Source of the DNA: Abyssisolibacter fermentans
GTDB lineage: Bacteria > Bacillota > Clostridia > Tissierellales > MCWD3
Reading direction: 5' to 3'
DNA: 64,000 bases
Assembly: GCF_001559865.1 (NCBI RefSeq)
Contig: NZ_LOHE01000074.1
Span: 1-64,000 of the forward strand
Shown: positions 18,240 to 28,724 of the stretch, one piece after another
How the letters are laid out: every line of letters begins with the position of its first letter
Numbering within the stretch: the first letter of the stretch is position 1
Program-made: the position numbers and the translations under genes
The notes under the pieces: generated by a model
Told to the model about the DNA's origin: nothing
What the model saw: only the letters and a program-made list of their open reading frames with translations
The model's database searches: none

Positions 18240-19415
18240 TTAAAGTTTACTTGCTTTACTTATCTGTTCTCTTCTTTTAAATAAATCAATATCATATGAA
18301 TACATATTGTTTGACTTCTCTTCATGTACTTTAAGTGCTATATCTATCATCTCACTTATCATACTCTTAAAGCTTATTCCTGTTGCTTCCCATAAGTAAA
18401 ATGCCCATGAACCTGGTGCTGTGTTTATTTCGTTTACATATACTTTATCATTTTCATCTAATAAGAAATCTATTCTAGCATTTCCTCTTGCATCTATGAC
18501 ACTAAAAGCTTCTTTTGCCATTCTTTCAATTTCTTTTGTAGTCTTTTCTTTTAAATCTGCTGGTATCTTTCTCTTATCACTTCCACCTTTTGATCCACTT
18601 CCACCTTTTGAACTATTTATGTATTTATCTTCATAAGTCAATAAATCCTTCCAGCCTAAAGGTTCTTCACACAATGAAACCTTTAATTTATCATCATAAC
18701 CCATGACAGCACAATTTATCTCTCTAGGGTTTTTTACTGCTTTTTCAATCAAAATCTTTCTATCGTATCTTATTGCAACTTCTATGGCGTTAACTAATTC
18801 ACCTTCATTATTTGCTTTATTTATACCAACACTTGATCCTAAATTTGCTGGCTTAACAAAAACAGGATATTCTACTTCTTTTTGAACCTTCTCAATAACA
18901 CTATCCTTATTTTTTAACCATGTGCTTCTATAAAACCAAGTATAATCTACTACCTGCAAATCATGTGATTTGTAAACATCCTTCATCAGTATTTTATCCA
19001 TGCCTACTGCTGCCGAAGTCACATTGCATCCAGTATAAGGTATATTCATTAACTCGAATAATCCTTGAATGGTTCCATCCTCACCATTTGTACCATGAAC
19101 TGATGGGAAAATAACATCTATTTCTTCAAAGACTTTTTTTGCAAATAAGCCTTTTTTTTCAGGGTGAGAATACATTTTGCGATCACCATGAACAGGTGTG
19201 AAAATAATTTCCTTTGCATCACTAAATGACTTATTCTTAAATGTATCATATTTTTTTAAGCAATCTCCTGTAAACCACTTGCCTTCTTTGTTAATGTATA
19301 TCGCGACTGGCTCATACTTGCTCTTATCTATATTTTCAATAACTTGAAGTCCTGTTATAACAGAAACTTCATGTTCAACACTTCTACCACCAAAAATAAC
19401 ACCAACTTTAATCAT
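18240..19415 (-). CDS. ddl: D-alanine--D-alanine ligase family protein
   Basis: ATP-grasp ligase of 391 residues that joins D-Ala to D-Ala (or another D-amino acid) for peptidoglycan precursors. Visible features are the N-terminal GVIFGGRSVEHEVSVITG, the substrate-loop Glu/Ser region, PVFVKPANLGSSVGINKA, the omega-loop YEDKY, and the metal and ATP site NARIDFLLDENDKVYVNEIN followed by TAPGS. After the omega loop is a short Gly/Ser/Lys-rich linker (GGSGSKGGSDKR), which resembles the longer inserts in VanG-like and clostridial Ddl proteins. The ATG has GGAGG upstream. It is the last gene of a three-gene operon, 14 bases after the MurF-like gene, implying that the dipeptide it makes feeds that ligase. 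Confidence 0.88.
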   Translation of the reverse strand: MIKVGVIFGGRSVEHEVSVITGLQVIENIDKSKYEPVAIYINKEGKWFTGDCLKKYDTFKNKSFSDAKEIIFTPVHGDRKMYSHPEKKGLFAKKVFEEIDVIFPSVHGTNGEDGTIQGLFELMNIPYTGCNVTSAAVGMDKILMKDVYKSHDLQVVDYTWFYRSTWLKNKDSVIEKVQKEVEYPVFVKPANLGSSVGINKANNEGELVNAIEVAIRYDRKILIEKAVKNPREINCAVMGYDDKLKVSLCEEPLGWKDLLTYEDKYINSSKGGSGSKGGSDKRKIPADLKEKTTKEIERMAKEAFSVIDARGNARIDFLLDENDKVYVNEINTAPGSWAFYLWEATGISFKSMISEMIDIALKVHEEKSNNMYSYDIDLFKRREQISKASKL

Positions 19416-19429
19416 ACTAAACCTCCATA

Positions 19430-21058
19430 TTAATTTTCATTAAATGTATCTGGTAAATCATTTTCAAACAATACTACATCTTTTGGTCTAACTATACTTT
19501 GAAGTCTTACTGTTGCTTCATTTAGTGAATTCACAACAAATACTTTTGACATATCAAAGCTTTTTTCTTTTAAGCCTTCATATATAGGCTGGGTTTTCTT
19601 TCTTCCTACCAAAATTATATAATCACAAACCTCTGCCATATTATGACCAAATTCTTTGTTTGCTTCATCTTCTTCTAGTCCAAGCTCTACCATACCAGGC
19701 GTTACAACTATTTTATTTCCCTCTTTAAAATTACTTATTACATCTAAGGCTGCTTTACATCCAACTGGATTGGAATTGAAAGCATCATCGATTACTATAA
19801 CCCCTGTACCTGGGTCTATAAGCTGTAGTCTGTGAGGAACAGGCTCTACTGTTTCTATACCTCTCCTTATTTCTTCAAAAGTAAGACCCAATGCTCTTGC
19901 TACTGCAGCTCCTGCTAAAAGGTTAGATATATTATGCTTTCCTAATAATTTTGATTTGCAAACAATAGAGTTGCCTTCTTTATCTTTCAAAGTAAATATA
20001 GAACCTTTATCAAATACTTTAATGTCTTGTGCAAATAAATCAAGATTTTCTACATCATCTAAGCCATATAATATTTTTTCTTTAAATGTCTTATCTGCTA
20101 ATTTTTTTATATAATTATTATCATAGTTAAATATAGCTATTCCATCTGTAGGTAATTCCTCTATTAGCTCATATTTAGTTTTTGATATGTTTTCCAAATT
20201 CTTAAAAGTTTCAAGATGCGTAGGTCCTATTGAGGTTAGAACTCCTATTTTAGGATTTGCAAGCTTAGCTACTTCCTCAATCTCACCTATTTTTCTAGCT
20301 CCCATTTCAACAACAAATGCTTCATGTTCATTACTTAGTGTATTGTTTACAACTTTACTTATCCCCATAGGTGTATTAAAACTATTTGGAGTCATCAAAA
20401 CATTATATTTTTGCTTTAATATCTGGTTTGTTATAAATTTAGTTGTTGTTTTTCCAAAGCTGCCTGTTATACCTACAATCTTTAAATTTTCAAATTTCCT
20501 GACCTTATTGTATGCCATATCATAATAATATTTGTTAATCCTATTTTCTATAGGTTTCATACATACACTAGCTAATGCCATGTTGTATGGCACATAAAAA
20601 TATAGTACTGACATCCATAATAATATTAACAGTAAATTCACTGTTTTAATTTTAAATAACAATACAAAAATACCAAATAAAATAACTAATAAAACATAAC
20701 TGCATAAACAAAGTCTTTTTGCTCTTTTAGTATAAACTAAAGGCTTCTTTACTTCTTTCTTTTTAAAATCAATGCTGTATATTATTGTAATAGCCCATAC
20801 TGCCATACCTATATACAGAACAATATTTATAGTTTTAAATGAATATATGACTATGAATATTGCAGTAATAATTATATTGATAATTTGTTTTAATGTAAAA
20901 ACTTTATTTCTACCTTGATTCTTTATCCAGCTAATATAATTATTTGTATTATATTCTTCAAGCTGTAGCATATGCAAGAAATATATATTTCTAAAATATA
21001 CTGACATTATCCAAATTACTAAACAAAGACCTAATCCTAATAAAATATTATTTCCCAT
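19430..21058 (-). CDS. Membrane-anchored MurF-like Mur ligase
   Basis: A 542-residue protein. The first about 190 residues are hydrophobic, with five or so membrane segments, in place of the usual UDP-binding MurF domain 1. The remainder is the Mur ligase core: P-loop GITGSFGKTTTKF near 203, NTPMGISKVVNNTL, EMGARKIGEIEEV, GPTHLETF, the central LLGKHNISNLLAGAAVARAL, and the C-terminal ligase domain with VIDDAFNSNPVGCKAALDV. Canonical MurF adds D-Ala-D-Ala to UDP-MurNAc-tripeptide in the cytosol; this version would act at the membrane, perhaps on a lipid-linked substrate. It sits between an alpha/beta hydrolase (10-base overlap) and ddl. The ATG at 21058 is preferred to GTG 21067, which abuts the ribosome site. 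Confidence 0.82.
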   Translation of the reverse strand: MGNNILLGLGLCLVIWIMSVYFRNIYFLHMLQLEEYNTNNYISWIKNQGRNKVFTLKQIINIIITAIFIVIYSFKTINIVLYIGMAVWAITIIYSIDFKKKEVKKPLVYTKRAKRLCLCSYVLLVILFGIFVLLFKIKTVNLLLILLWMSVLYFYVPYNMALASVCMKPIENRINKYYYDMAYNKVRKFENLKIVGITGSFGKTTTKFITNQILKQKYNVLMTPNSFNTPMGISKVVNNTLSNEHEAFVVEMGARKIGEIEEVAKLANPKIGVLTSIGPTHLETFKNLENISKTKYELIEELPTDGIAIFNYDNNYIKKLADKTFKEKILYGLDDVENLDLFAQDIKVFDKGSIFTLKDKEGNSIVCKSKLLGKHNISNLLAGAAVARALGLTFEEIRRGIETVEPVPHRLQLIDPGTGVIVIDDAFNSNPVGCKAALDVISNFKEGNKIVVTPGMVELGLEEDEANKEFGHNMAEVCDYIILVGRKKTQPIYEGLKEKSFDMSKVFVVNSLNEATVRLQSIVRPKDVVLFENDLPDTFNEN

Positions 21059-21827
21059 TTGTTTCACACTCCCCTAAAAACTTATCAATTACAACTTTAA
21101 AGCTATACAATTGATCTATGTATGAAAAATGTCCTGCGTTATCAAATACAACTAATCCACTATCTTTTATTTCTTCTTCCATAATCTTGCCCATATATAA
21201 TGGAGTTTGATCGTCGTCTCTACCCCATATGAGTAGTGTCGATGCTTCTACGTTTTTTAAATATGGTCTTAGATTTTCATTAACCAATTTGACCATGATT
21301 TTTCTCATTATACCTTGCGAACTCCTATAATCGTCAGAACCAAATTTTTTATAGAATTTTTCCATAGTTTCTTTCTTATCTTTCCAGAAAAATAAACTTT
21401 TATATATGAATTTTAATGTTTTAAAAGAATAAACTTTTATATAGTATTTTGCTTTTCTTTTAGGAATAAGTCCAGCACTATCAATTAATATCATTTTATC
21501 TATAAGTTTTGTATATTGGCTAGCAAGTAAAATAGATATTCTTCCGCCATGTGAATGTCCTATTAAGGTTACTCTTTTTATATTCATTTTGTCAATAAAT
21601 TTTTTTATTATATCTTTATATTCTTTAGAACCCCAAACTTCTTTAGGTTCATCACTCTCTCCAAACCCTGGTAAGTCTAAAGCATAGACTTGAAACCTAT
21701 CTTTTAAATGATTAAAAATAGGAATCATCGTCTGTATATTTGCACCCCATCCATGAAGAATAATAATAGGATTACCTTCACCTTCACATATGTAATTAAT
21801 ACTCAAGTCATCAATATTGACCTTCAT
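21048..21827 (-). CDS. Alpha/beta fold hydrolase
   Basis: Hydrolase of 259 residues. The oxyanion region is HGWGANIQTM, the nucleophile elbow GHSHGG (Ser near 94), the acid Asp in WGRDDDQTP and the His in NAGHFSYIDQ, giving a complete catalytic triad. A helical cap of about 70 residues (about 125-195) covers the active site. It lacks a signal peptide. It is the first gene of the operon with the membrane MurF-like ligase and ddl, which suggests a cell-envelope or D-amino-acid-linked substrate such as an ester or amide. That assignment is contextual only. A GAGG site precedes the ATG at 21827. Confidence 0.85.
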   Translation of the reverse strand: MKVNIDDLSINYICEGEGNPIIILHGWGANIQTMIPIFNHLKDRFQVYALDLPGFGESDEPKEVWGSKEYKDIIKKFIDKMNIKRVTLIGHSHGGRISILLASQYTKLIDKMILIDSAGLIPKRKAKYYIKVYSFKTLKFIYKSLFFWKDKKETMEKFYKKFGSDDYRSSQGIMRKIMVKLVNENLRPYLKNVEASTLLIWGRDDDQTPLYMGKIMEEEIKDSGLVVFDNAGHFSYIDQLYSFKVVIDKFLGECETNGK

Positions 21828-22235
21828 TAAATCATCCTCACTAATTAGATATTCATTTACTTTTTTAAGTATATTTTAATTTATGTTCATTTTGTCAATA
21901 TATATTATTATATTTTTGTAATTGCCCTACAGCCAACTAATTAGATTTATATCCACTCAGTCATTATATTTTTACTTTAATATATGCCTCCTTTGATTAT
22001 ATCAGAAGTTCGAATTAAATTCTACTAGTAGTTACTTATATAATTATTAACCAAACTAACTAATTACATAACTAAATGGCTTTTTCTAATGTACACGCTT
22101 TCATAGAAAATCTATTATTGTTTTTATGGACATATTATTCATAATATGTTAACAATCAAGTGCTGTTTTTTTCATAATATACTTGCGTACAATAGTCTCT
22201 GTCAATATGAAAATAAGAATGAAAGAAGATATGGT
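21828..22235. other. Intergenic region upstream of the hydrolase-murF-ddl operon
   Basis: AT-rich DNA holding the (unresolved) promoter of the minus-strand operon. No RNA motif or convincing reading frame is recognised apart from the small frame that starts at 22236. Confidence 0.35.
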
Positions 22236-22358
22236 TTGAATGAAACATGGATATTTGGTGTATTACCCACATTAATAGGCTTTATAATTATCTGGTTTTT
22301 AATAATTGGAATAGTAGTTTTTATTATAATCCCTGATTATTCATATAACTTTGTATAA
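22236..22358 (+). CDS. Possible small membrane peptide, 3' end made of repeat DNA
   Basis: A 40-residue frame with a TTG start at 22236 and a weak AAGAAG site upstream. It encodes one strongly hydrophobic helix (about residues 8-33, LPTLIGFIIIWFLIIGIVVF). Its last about nine residues (PDYSYNFV and neighbours) are encoded by the left end of a dispersed repeat (22328-22425). A real small protein may therefore have been truncated by the repeat, or the frame may be fortuitous. A longer in-frame ATG exists at 22146. No homologue is recognised. Confidence 0.3.
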   Translation: MNETWIFGVLPTLIGFIIIWFLIIGIVVFIIIPDYSYNFV

Positions 22359-22425
22359 TATGCTGTATAATTATGAATTAGAAGATTTCAGTGAATTTGA
22401 AGGCATACCGAGTTGGTATGTTAGG
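22328..22425 (+). repeat. Dispersed repeat, module A copy 1
   Basis: It begins with AATCCCTGATTATTCATAT and continues to the core at 22374-22420 (TGAATTAGAAGATTTCAGTG ... ATACCGAGTTGGTATG). The core is almost identical to the copy at 25443-25489 and to the reverse complement at about 57930-57978. No opposite terminus is seen, so this is a one-ended copy. Confidence 0.8.
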
Positions 22426-22525
22426 TGGCTTAAATGTTTAATGATAAAATCTTAAAAAAACACAAGATTAACTCTATTTATAATTATTAATGTTACTGAT
22501 AGTATAGAACCGAATAAACTAATTA

Positions 22526-22562
22526 AGGGACTAACTCAAATATTATTTTAAGTCAGTCCCTT
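22526..22562 (-). terminator. Terminator of hppA
   Basis: AGGGACTGACTTA pairs with TGAGTTAGTCCCT on the minus strand, about 24 bases after the hppA stop. The stem sequence is closely related to the hairpin between grdB and grdC (43039-43075). Confidence 0.8.
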
Positions 22563-22585
22563 TGTATTATCTTAAATAGTCTATA

Positions 22586-24556
22586 TTATATAAACAATGG
22601 TGCAAATACCACTGCAACTATAGTCATAAGCTTAATTAATATGTTTATTGAAGGTCCAGATGTATCCTTGAAAGGATCTCCTACTGTATCTCCAACAACT
22701 GCTGCTTTATGAGCATCACTACCTTTTCCGCCATGATTTCCTTCTTCGATGAATTTCTTAGCGTTATCCCATGCTCCACCAGCATTAGCCATGAATATAG
22801 CCATAAGAACACCAGTTACTAAAGCACCTGCTAATAATCCACCTAAAGCTGCTTTTCCTAATAATAAACCAGTAGCTATTGGTGCAATAACTGCTAGTAA
22901 TCCAGGTATAACCATTTCTCTTAATGCTGCTGCTGTACTAATATCAACACATTTTTTATATTCTGGTTTACCTTTTCCTTCCATAATTCCAGGTATTTCT
23001 TTAAACTGTCTTCTTACTTCTGCTATCATTGAGAATGCTGCTTTACCAACAGCCTTCATAGTGATTGCTGAGAATAAGAATGGAAGCATACCACCTATTA
23101 GAAGTCCAGCTATAACAGTTGGATCTGTAAGGTTGATATTTGTTAATTCAACTGCCTTTGTATATGAAGCAAATAATGCTAAAGCTGTTAAAGCTGCAGA
23201 TCCTATTGCAAATCCTTTACCAATTGCAGCTGTTGTATTTCCAACTGCATCAAGCTTATCAGTTATCTTTCTAACTCCACTTGGTAATTCACACATTTCT
23301 GCAATACCGCCAGCATTGTCAGCTATTGGACCATAAGCATCAACTGCAACTGTCATACCAGCTGTTGAAAGCATTCCTACTGCTGCTAATGCAATACCAT
23401 ATAATCCAGCTACATTATAAGCAACCAATATTCCTGCTGCAATAATGATAATTGGAAATGCTGTAGATCTCATACCTACAGATAATCCAGCTATTATTGT
23501 AGTAGAAGGACCCATTTCAGAATCAGTTGCAATTTCTTTAACAGGTTTATATTCTGTTGAAGTGTAGTACTCTGTAATTTTTGCAACAATTATTCCTACT
23601 AGTAATCCTGCCACTATTGCATAAAATGGATTAATTTCACCTAAAATGTTTTTACTTAAGAAAAATGCTACTATTATAGTAAGTATAGAACTTACTGCTG
23701 TTCCCATATTAAGAGATTTTTGAGGGTTAGAGTTTTCGTTTGCTCTAACAAAAAATGTTCCTATTATAGATGCTATAATTCCTGTACCTGCTAATAGCAA
23801 TGGGAATAATGCCCCATCTTTACCGTATACTAGAATTCCTAAAGTAATTGCTGATATTATTGAACCAACATAAGATTCAAATAAGTCTGCTCCCATACCT
23901 GCAACGTCACCAACATTGTCACCAACGTTATCAGCTATAACAGCTGGGTTTCTTGGATCATCTTCAGGTATACCTGCTTCAACTTTACCAACTAAGTCAG
24001 CTCCAACGTCAGCTGCTTTAGTGTAAATACCTCCACCAACACGTCCAAATAACGCTATTGATGATGCACCAAGACCAAATCCTGTGATTATACTAGCGCT
24101 ATCAAAAAGTATGTATAAAGTACCAACACCAATTAAACCAAGTCCTACTACACACATACCCATAACTGCTCCACCAGAAAATGCTACTGATAATGCCTTG
24201 TTCATTCCTGATTCTTTTGCTGCATTAGCTGTTCTAACATTAGCTTTTGTAGCAACTCTCATACCAAAAAATCCTGCTAGTGCTGAAAAAATCGCTCCAA
24301 CTAAAAACGATATTGCTGTTGGCCAACTTTTTAAAGCTACTCCTAAGATAACAAATAATGCAGCAACAAATATTACAAGAGTTTTATACTCTCTTGAAAG
24401 AAATGCCATAGCTCCTTCTTGGATGTATGTTGATATTTCCTTCATTCTATCTGTTCCAACATTTACTTTATTTATGCTAGATGCTTTAAAAGCGGCAAAT
24501 AATAATGCTATTACACCTACTATCGGTGCAATATAAATAAGTGATTCATTATTCAA
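22586..24556 (-). CDS. hppA: Membrane-bound ion-translocating pyrophosphatase
   Basis: Integral membrane enzyme of 656 residues with about 16 helices. It hydrolyses pyrophosphate and pumps H+ and/or Na+ across the membrane. The substrate-binding motifs are [20 protein letters not shown] near residue 210 and [20 protein letters not shown] near 625. At the position that separates the two subfamilies the sequence is [10 protein letters not shown]; Ala here (rather than Lys) is the mark of the K+-dependent group, many of which are Na+ pumps. It thus probably salvages energy from biosynthetic pyrophosphate. The start is a TTG at 24556 with AGGAGG 7 bases upstream. It is monocistronic, with a terminator behind and a hairpin array upstream. 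Confidence 0.95.
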   Translation of the reverse strand: MNNESLIYIAPIVGVIALLFAAFKASSINKVNVGTDRMKEISTYIQEGAMAFLSREYKTLVIFVAALFVILGVALKSWPTAISFLVGAIFSALAGFFGMRVATKANVRTANAAKESGMNKALSVAFSGGAVMGMCVVGLGLIGVGTLYILFDSASIITGFGLGASSIALFGRVGGGIYTKAADVGADLVGKVEAGIPEDDPRNPAVIADNVGDNVGDVAGMGADLFESYVGSIISAITLGILVYGKDGALFPLLLAGTGIIASIIGTFFVRANENSNPQKSLNMGTAVSSILTIIVAFFLSKNILGEINPFYAIVAGLLVGIIVAKITEYYTSTEYKPVKEIATDSEMGPSTTIIAGLSVGMRSTAFPIIIIAAGILVAYNVAGLYGIALAAVGMLSTAGMTVAVDAYGPIADNAGGIAEMCELPSGVRKITDKLDAVGNTTAAIGKGFAIGSAALTALALFASYTKAVELTNINLTDPTVIAGLLIGGMLPFLFSAITMKAVGKAAFSMIAEVRRQFKEIPGIMEGKGKPEYKKCVDISTAAALREMVIPGLLAVIAPIATGLLLGKAALGGLLAGALVTGVLMAIFMANAGGAWDNAKKFIEEGNHGGKGSDAHKAAVVGDTVGDPFKDTSGPSINILIKLMTIVAVVFAPLFI

Positions 24557-24639
24557 TACTATTCCTCCTTTTGTAACAAAAATATAATAATGGGGAATTG
24601 TTTAACCCCAAAACTATTCTAATACTTTCAATTAATATA

Positions 24640-25080
24640 ATTAAAAAAGTCTTCATTCTAAAAACATAAAGGAAGACTTTTTCAAATCTATATATAAAAA
24701 TTAGAACAAATCTTCGATTATAAATATTTTCAATATAAATTTTGTTCTAATCTATATACGAAAAATTATAACTTATCCACAGTAAGTCAATAATATCCTA
24801 TAGATTAGTAAAAAAAGTCTTTCTATAAAGGTTGACTTTTTTGAAATTACTGAAACTATTTATATCTAAAATTTTAAAAGTTTATAATTCCCTACACATC
24901 ATAAAAAAATCTTTGTTAAACTTAAGGTTGATTTTTTTAGAACATGTCTATAATTTCCTATAGATTAGAACAAAATCTTTATCTTCATTTAAGTTCAAGG
25001 TAGATTTTGTTGAAATCTATATACGGAAATTAAAGCTTATCTACAGTTTTAAAAGATTATAATTTCCTATAGATTTTTAA
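24640..25080. repeat. Array of five nested hairpin repeats between secG and hppA
   Basis: Five imperfect palindromes follow one another, each with arms like AAAAAAGTCTT / AAGACTTTTT or AACAAAATCTT / AGATTTTGTT (near 24642, 24704, 24810, 24901 and 24968). Units at 24701-24785 and 24965-25048 match over about 80 bases and both end in a CTTATCCACAG-like word. Between hairpins the word TTTCCTATAGATTAG and its partner AATCTATATACGGAAA recur and can pair around the inner stem. The array is non-coding; it may also supply the secG terminator. Confidence 0.75.
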
Positions 25081-25085
25081 AAAAG

Positions 25086-25316
25086 CTATTTTATAGCAGT
25101 CAATGCTAATGCAGATATAACGAATAAAATTGCACTTATAGTTGTAACTTTACCTAATAATGTCTCATAGCTTCTTCCTTTATTTTTCCCCCAAATACTT
25201 TCTGCACCACCAGAAATACTGCCTGATAAACCAGCACTTTTACCTGATTGCAAAAGTACGCTTGCAATTAAAACTAAACTTGATAAAATTATCAAAACGA
25301 AAAAAACACTTTTCAT
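25086..25316 (-). CDS. secG: Protein translocase subunit SecG
   Basis: Small SecYEG component, 76 residues, with two transmembrane helices (about 2-22 and 55-74). They flank the conserved cytoplasmic loop LLQSGKSAGLSGSISGGAES, which is diagnostic for SecG. It assists SecA-driven protein export. A GGAGGT site lies just upstream of the ATG. In many Firmicutes secG sits between eno and rnr; here it follows eno by about 530 bases containing a terminator and repeats, so it probably has its own promoter. Confidence 0.95.
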   Translation of the reverse strand: MKSVFFVLIILSSLVLIASVLLQSGKSAGLSGSISGGAESIWGKNKGRSYETLLGKVTTISAILFVISALALTAIK

Positions 25317-25397
25317 ATCTACACCTCCTATACTGCAATTAACATACCTATTTTAACATAGACATAATACAAAATCAATTATAATTACAATAAATTT

Positions 25398-25563
25398 ATC
25401 CCTGATTATTTATATAACTCCCCATAATATAGTGTATAGTTCTGAATTAGAAGATTTCAGTGAATTTGAAGGCATACCGAGTTGGTATGTCGAAAATTTA
25501 ATGAACTTCTTATAATCAGAAGAATGCAATATAGTATTTAATTTTCTATGAATAATCTGGGTT
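25398..25563. repeat. Dispersed repeat copy 2 with both inverted termini
   Basis: Left terminus ATCCCTGATTATTTATAT, right terminus CTATGAATAATCTGGGTT; these are inverted copies of each other. Inside is module A (25443-25489), nearly identical to that at 22374-22420. At 166 bp it has the form of a small MITE-like element. It lies between eno and secG, and 25317-25397 and 25564-25713 hold nothing else recognisable. Confidence 0.8.
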
Positions 25564-25713
25564 TATATAATAAACTATTAAATACATTATACATCATATA
25601 TATATAGATTACCATATTTTCATTTTTTATGCATCTATATTTTTATTATAGTAAAACTCTTCCTAATTACTCCCTAGTAGTAAACCATTTATAAATTTCG
25701 TTTTACCATTCAA

Positions 25714-25747
25714 TGTACTCCTACTTACTTCGTTCCTAGAAGTAAGA
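25714..25747. repeat. Module C fragment
   Basis: GTACTCCTACTTACTTCGTT and the following CCTAGAAGTAAG resemble the central part of module C seen at 48064-48128 and 59608-59680. It is a short remnant next to the eno terminator. Confidence 0.5.
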
Positions 25748-25751
25748 AAAC

Positions 25752-25776
25752 AAAGGGTAGATAATTATCTACCCTT
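25752..25776 (-). terminator. Terminator of the glycolytic operon (after eno)
   Basis: AAGGGTAGATAA / TTATCTACCCTT is a perfect palindrome followed on the minus strand by TGTTTTC, about 65 bases after the eno stop. Confidence 0.85.
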
Positions 25777-25842
25777 AAACTGTTTAATTAAATCAACATA
25801 TTTCTAGGTTTTAAGTAATGATTGATATCTGTTCTAAGCTAA

Positions 25843-27144
<1,302 letters not shown>

Positions 27145-27160
27145 TCATATTAAATCTGTT

Positions 27161-28693
27161 TTATTTTACTATTATACTCTTACCTGTCATTTCTTCTGGA
27201 AGCTTTTCGCCCATCATATTTAATAGTGTTGGCGCTATATCAGCTAAGATTCCATCTTCTTTTAACTTAACATCACCTTCACCAACTATTATACATGGGA
27301 CAGGATTAGTTGAATGTGCTGTAACTTTGCCTCCATTTTTATCTATCATTTCTTCAGCGTTACCATGGTCAGCAGTTATTAATGCTTTTCCATTCTTAGA
27401 AACTATAGTGTCTATAATCTCACCTAATAATGTATCGACTGTTTCTATAGCTTTAGTAACAGCTTCCACACTTCCTGTATGACCAACCATATCTGTATTA
27501 GCAAAATTCAAGACTATTAAATCATACTTATCTTCGTTAATTTGCTCTATTACTCTGTTTTTAACTTCTAGGGCACTCATTTCAGGTTTTAAATCATAAG
27601 TCGCCACTTTTGGTGATGGTATTAATAATCTATCTTCACCTTCATTAGGTTGTTCTACTCCACCGTTAAAAAAGAAGGTTACATGTGCATATTTCTCAGT
27701 TTCTGCTATTCTAAGTTGTTTATACCCAAGCTTACTAACATATTCACCTAAAGTATTAACATATTTTTGTGGTTTATATGCAATTTCAACATTTTTTATC
27801 GTTTTGTCATACTGAGTCATACAAACAAAGAAAACATCGACTTTCTTATTTCTAACAAAACCATCAAAATCATCATCTACAAAAGCTCTTGTAATCTGTC
27901 TTGCTCTGTCAGGTCTAAAGTTATAAAAGATTACCGAATCACCATCTTCAACTAAAGCAATCGGTTTATTGTTATTATAGATAGTTGTAGGAATAACGAA
28001 TTCATCGGTCACGTCTTCATCATATGATTTGTTTATTACCTCTAAAGAAGAACTTGCTATATTTCTATTTCCAATTACCATCGCTTCATAACCTTTTTTA
28101 ACTCTATCCCATCTTTTATCTCTATCCATTGTGTAATATCTGCCAGAAATACTTGCTATAGTACCTACTCCTATTTCTTTCATCTTATCTTCTAATTCTA
28201 TTAAATACTGTTTAGCACTTGATGGTGATACATCTCTTCCGTCTAATATACAATGCACATAAACATCTTTCATGTTTTGTTTTTTAGCTAAGCTTAACAA
28301 TGCATATAAATGTTTGCTGTGACTATGTACTCCACCTGGTGATAATAAGCCCATTAGATGAAGCTTGCCATTATTTTTTTTAGCATTTTCTATTGCATTT
28401 AGAAACTCTTGCTTTTTAAAAAATTCACCATTTTGGGTAGCTTTAGTTATTCTAGTCAACTCTTGATATACTACCCTTCCTGCTCCTATATTTAAATGAC
28501 CTACTTCAGAATTACCCATTTGACCTTCAGGTAATCCAACCGAAAGACCACTGGCTTTAAGTTTAGTATTAGGATATTGTTTTATCAATTTATTATAATT
28601 TGGAGTTTTAGCTTTTTTTATTGCATTACCCGGATAATCAGCTCCTAAGCCCCATCCATCAAGAATTATCAATGCTGCTAAATTTTTGGGCAT
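27161..28693 (-). CDS. gpmI: 2,3-bisphosphoglycerate-independent phosphoglycerate mutase
   Basis: Interconverts 3- and 2-phosphoglycerate without a bisphosphoglycerate cofactor, using Mn2+. At 510 residues it is full length. The alkaline-phosphatase-like metal site includes ILDGWG at the N-terminus, the phosphoserine in GQMGNSEVGHLNIGAGR, VHCILDGRDVSP, NFANTDMVGHTG and TADHGNAEEM near the C-terminus. AGGAGG lies 7 bases before the ATG. It is in the glycolytic operon, between tpiA and eno. Confidence 0.98.
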   Translation of the reverse strand: MPKNLAALIILDGWGLGADYPGNAIKKAKTPNYNKLIKQYPNTKLKASGLSVGLPEGQMGNSEVGHLNIGAGRVVYQELTRITKATQNGEFFKKQEFLNAIENAKKNNGKLHLMGLLSPGGVHSHSKHLYALLSLAKKQNMKDVYVHCILDGRDVSPSSAKQYLIELEDKMKEIGVGTIASISGRYYTMDRDKRWDRVKKGYEAMVIGNRNIASSSLEVINKSYDEDVTDEFVIPTTIYNNNKPIALVEDGDSVIFYNFRPDRARQITRAFVDDDFDGFVRNKKVDVFFVCMTQYDKTIKNVEIAYKPQKYVNTLGEYVSKLGYKQLRIAETEKYAHVTFFFNGGVEQPNEGEDRLLIPSPKVATYDLKPEMSALEVKNRVIEQINEDKYDLIVLNFANTDMVGHTGSVEAVTKAIETVDTLLGEIIDTIVSKNGKALITADHGNAEEMIDKNGGKVTAHSTNPVPCIIVGEGDVKLKEDGILADIAPTLLNMMGEKLPEEMTGKSIIVK

Positions 28694-28724
28694 TATAACT
28701 CCTCCTTTTCTGTGACAATTAATA

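Noticed and set aside
24640-25080. CRISPR array as explanation of the regular repeats
   Set aside because: Units are hairpins of unequal spacing with diverged sequence, lack unique equal-length spacers, and no cas gene is present.
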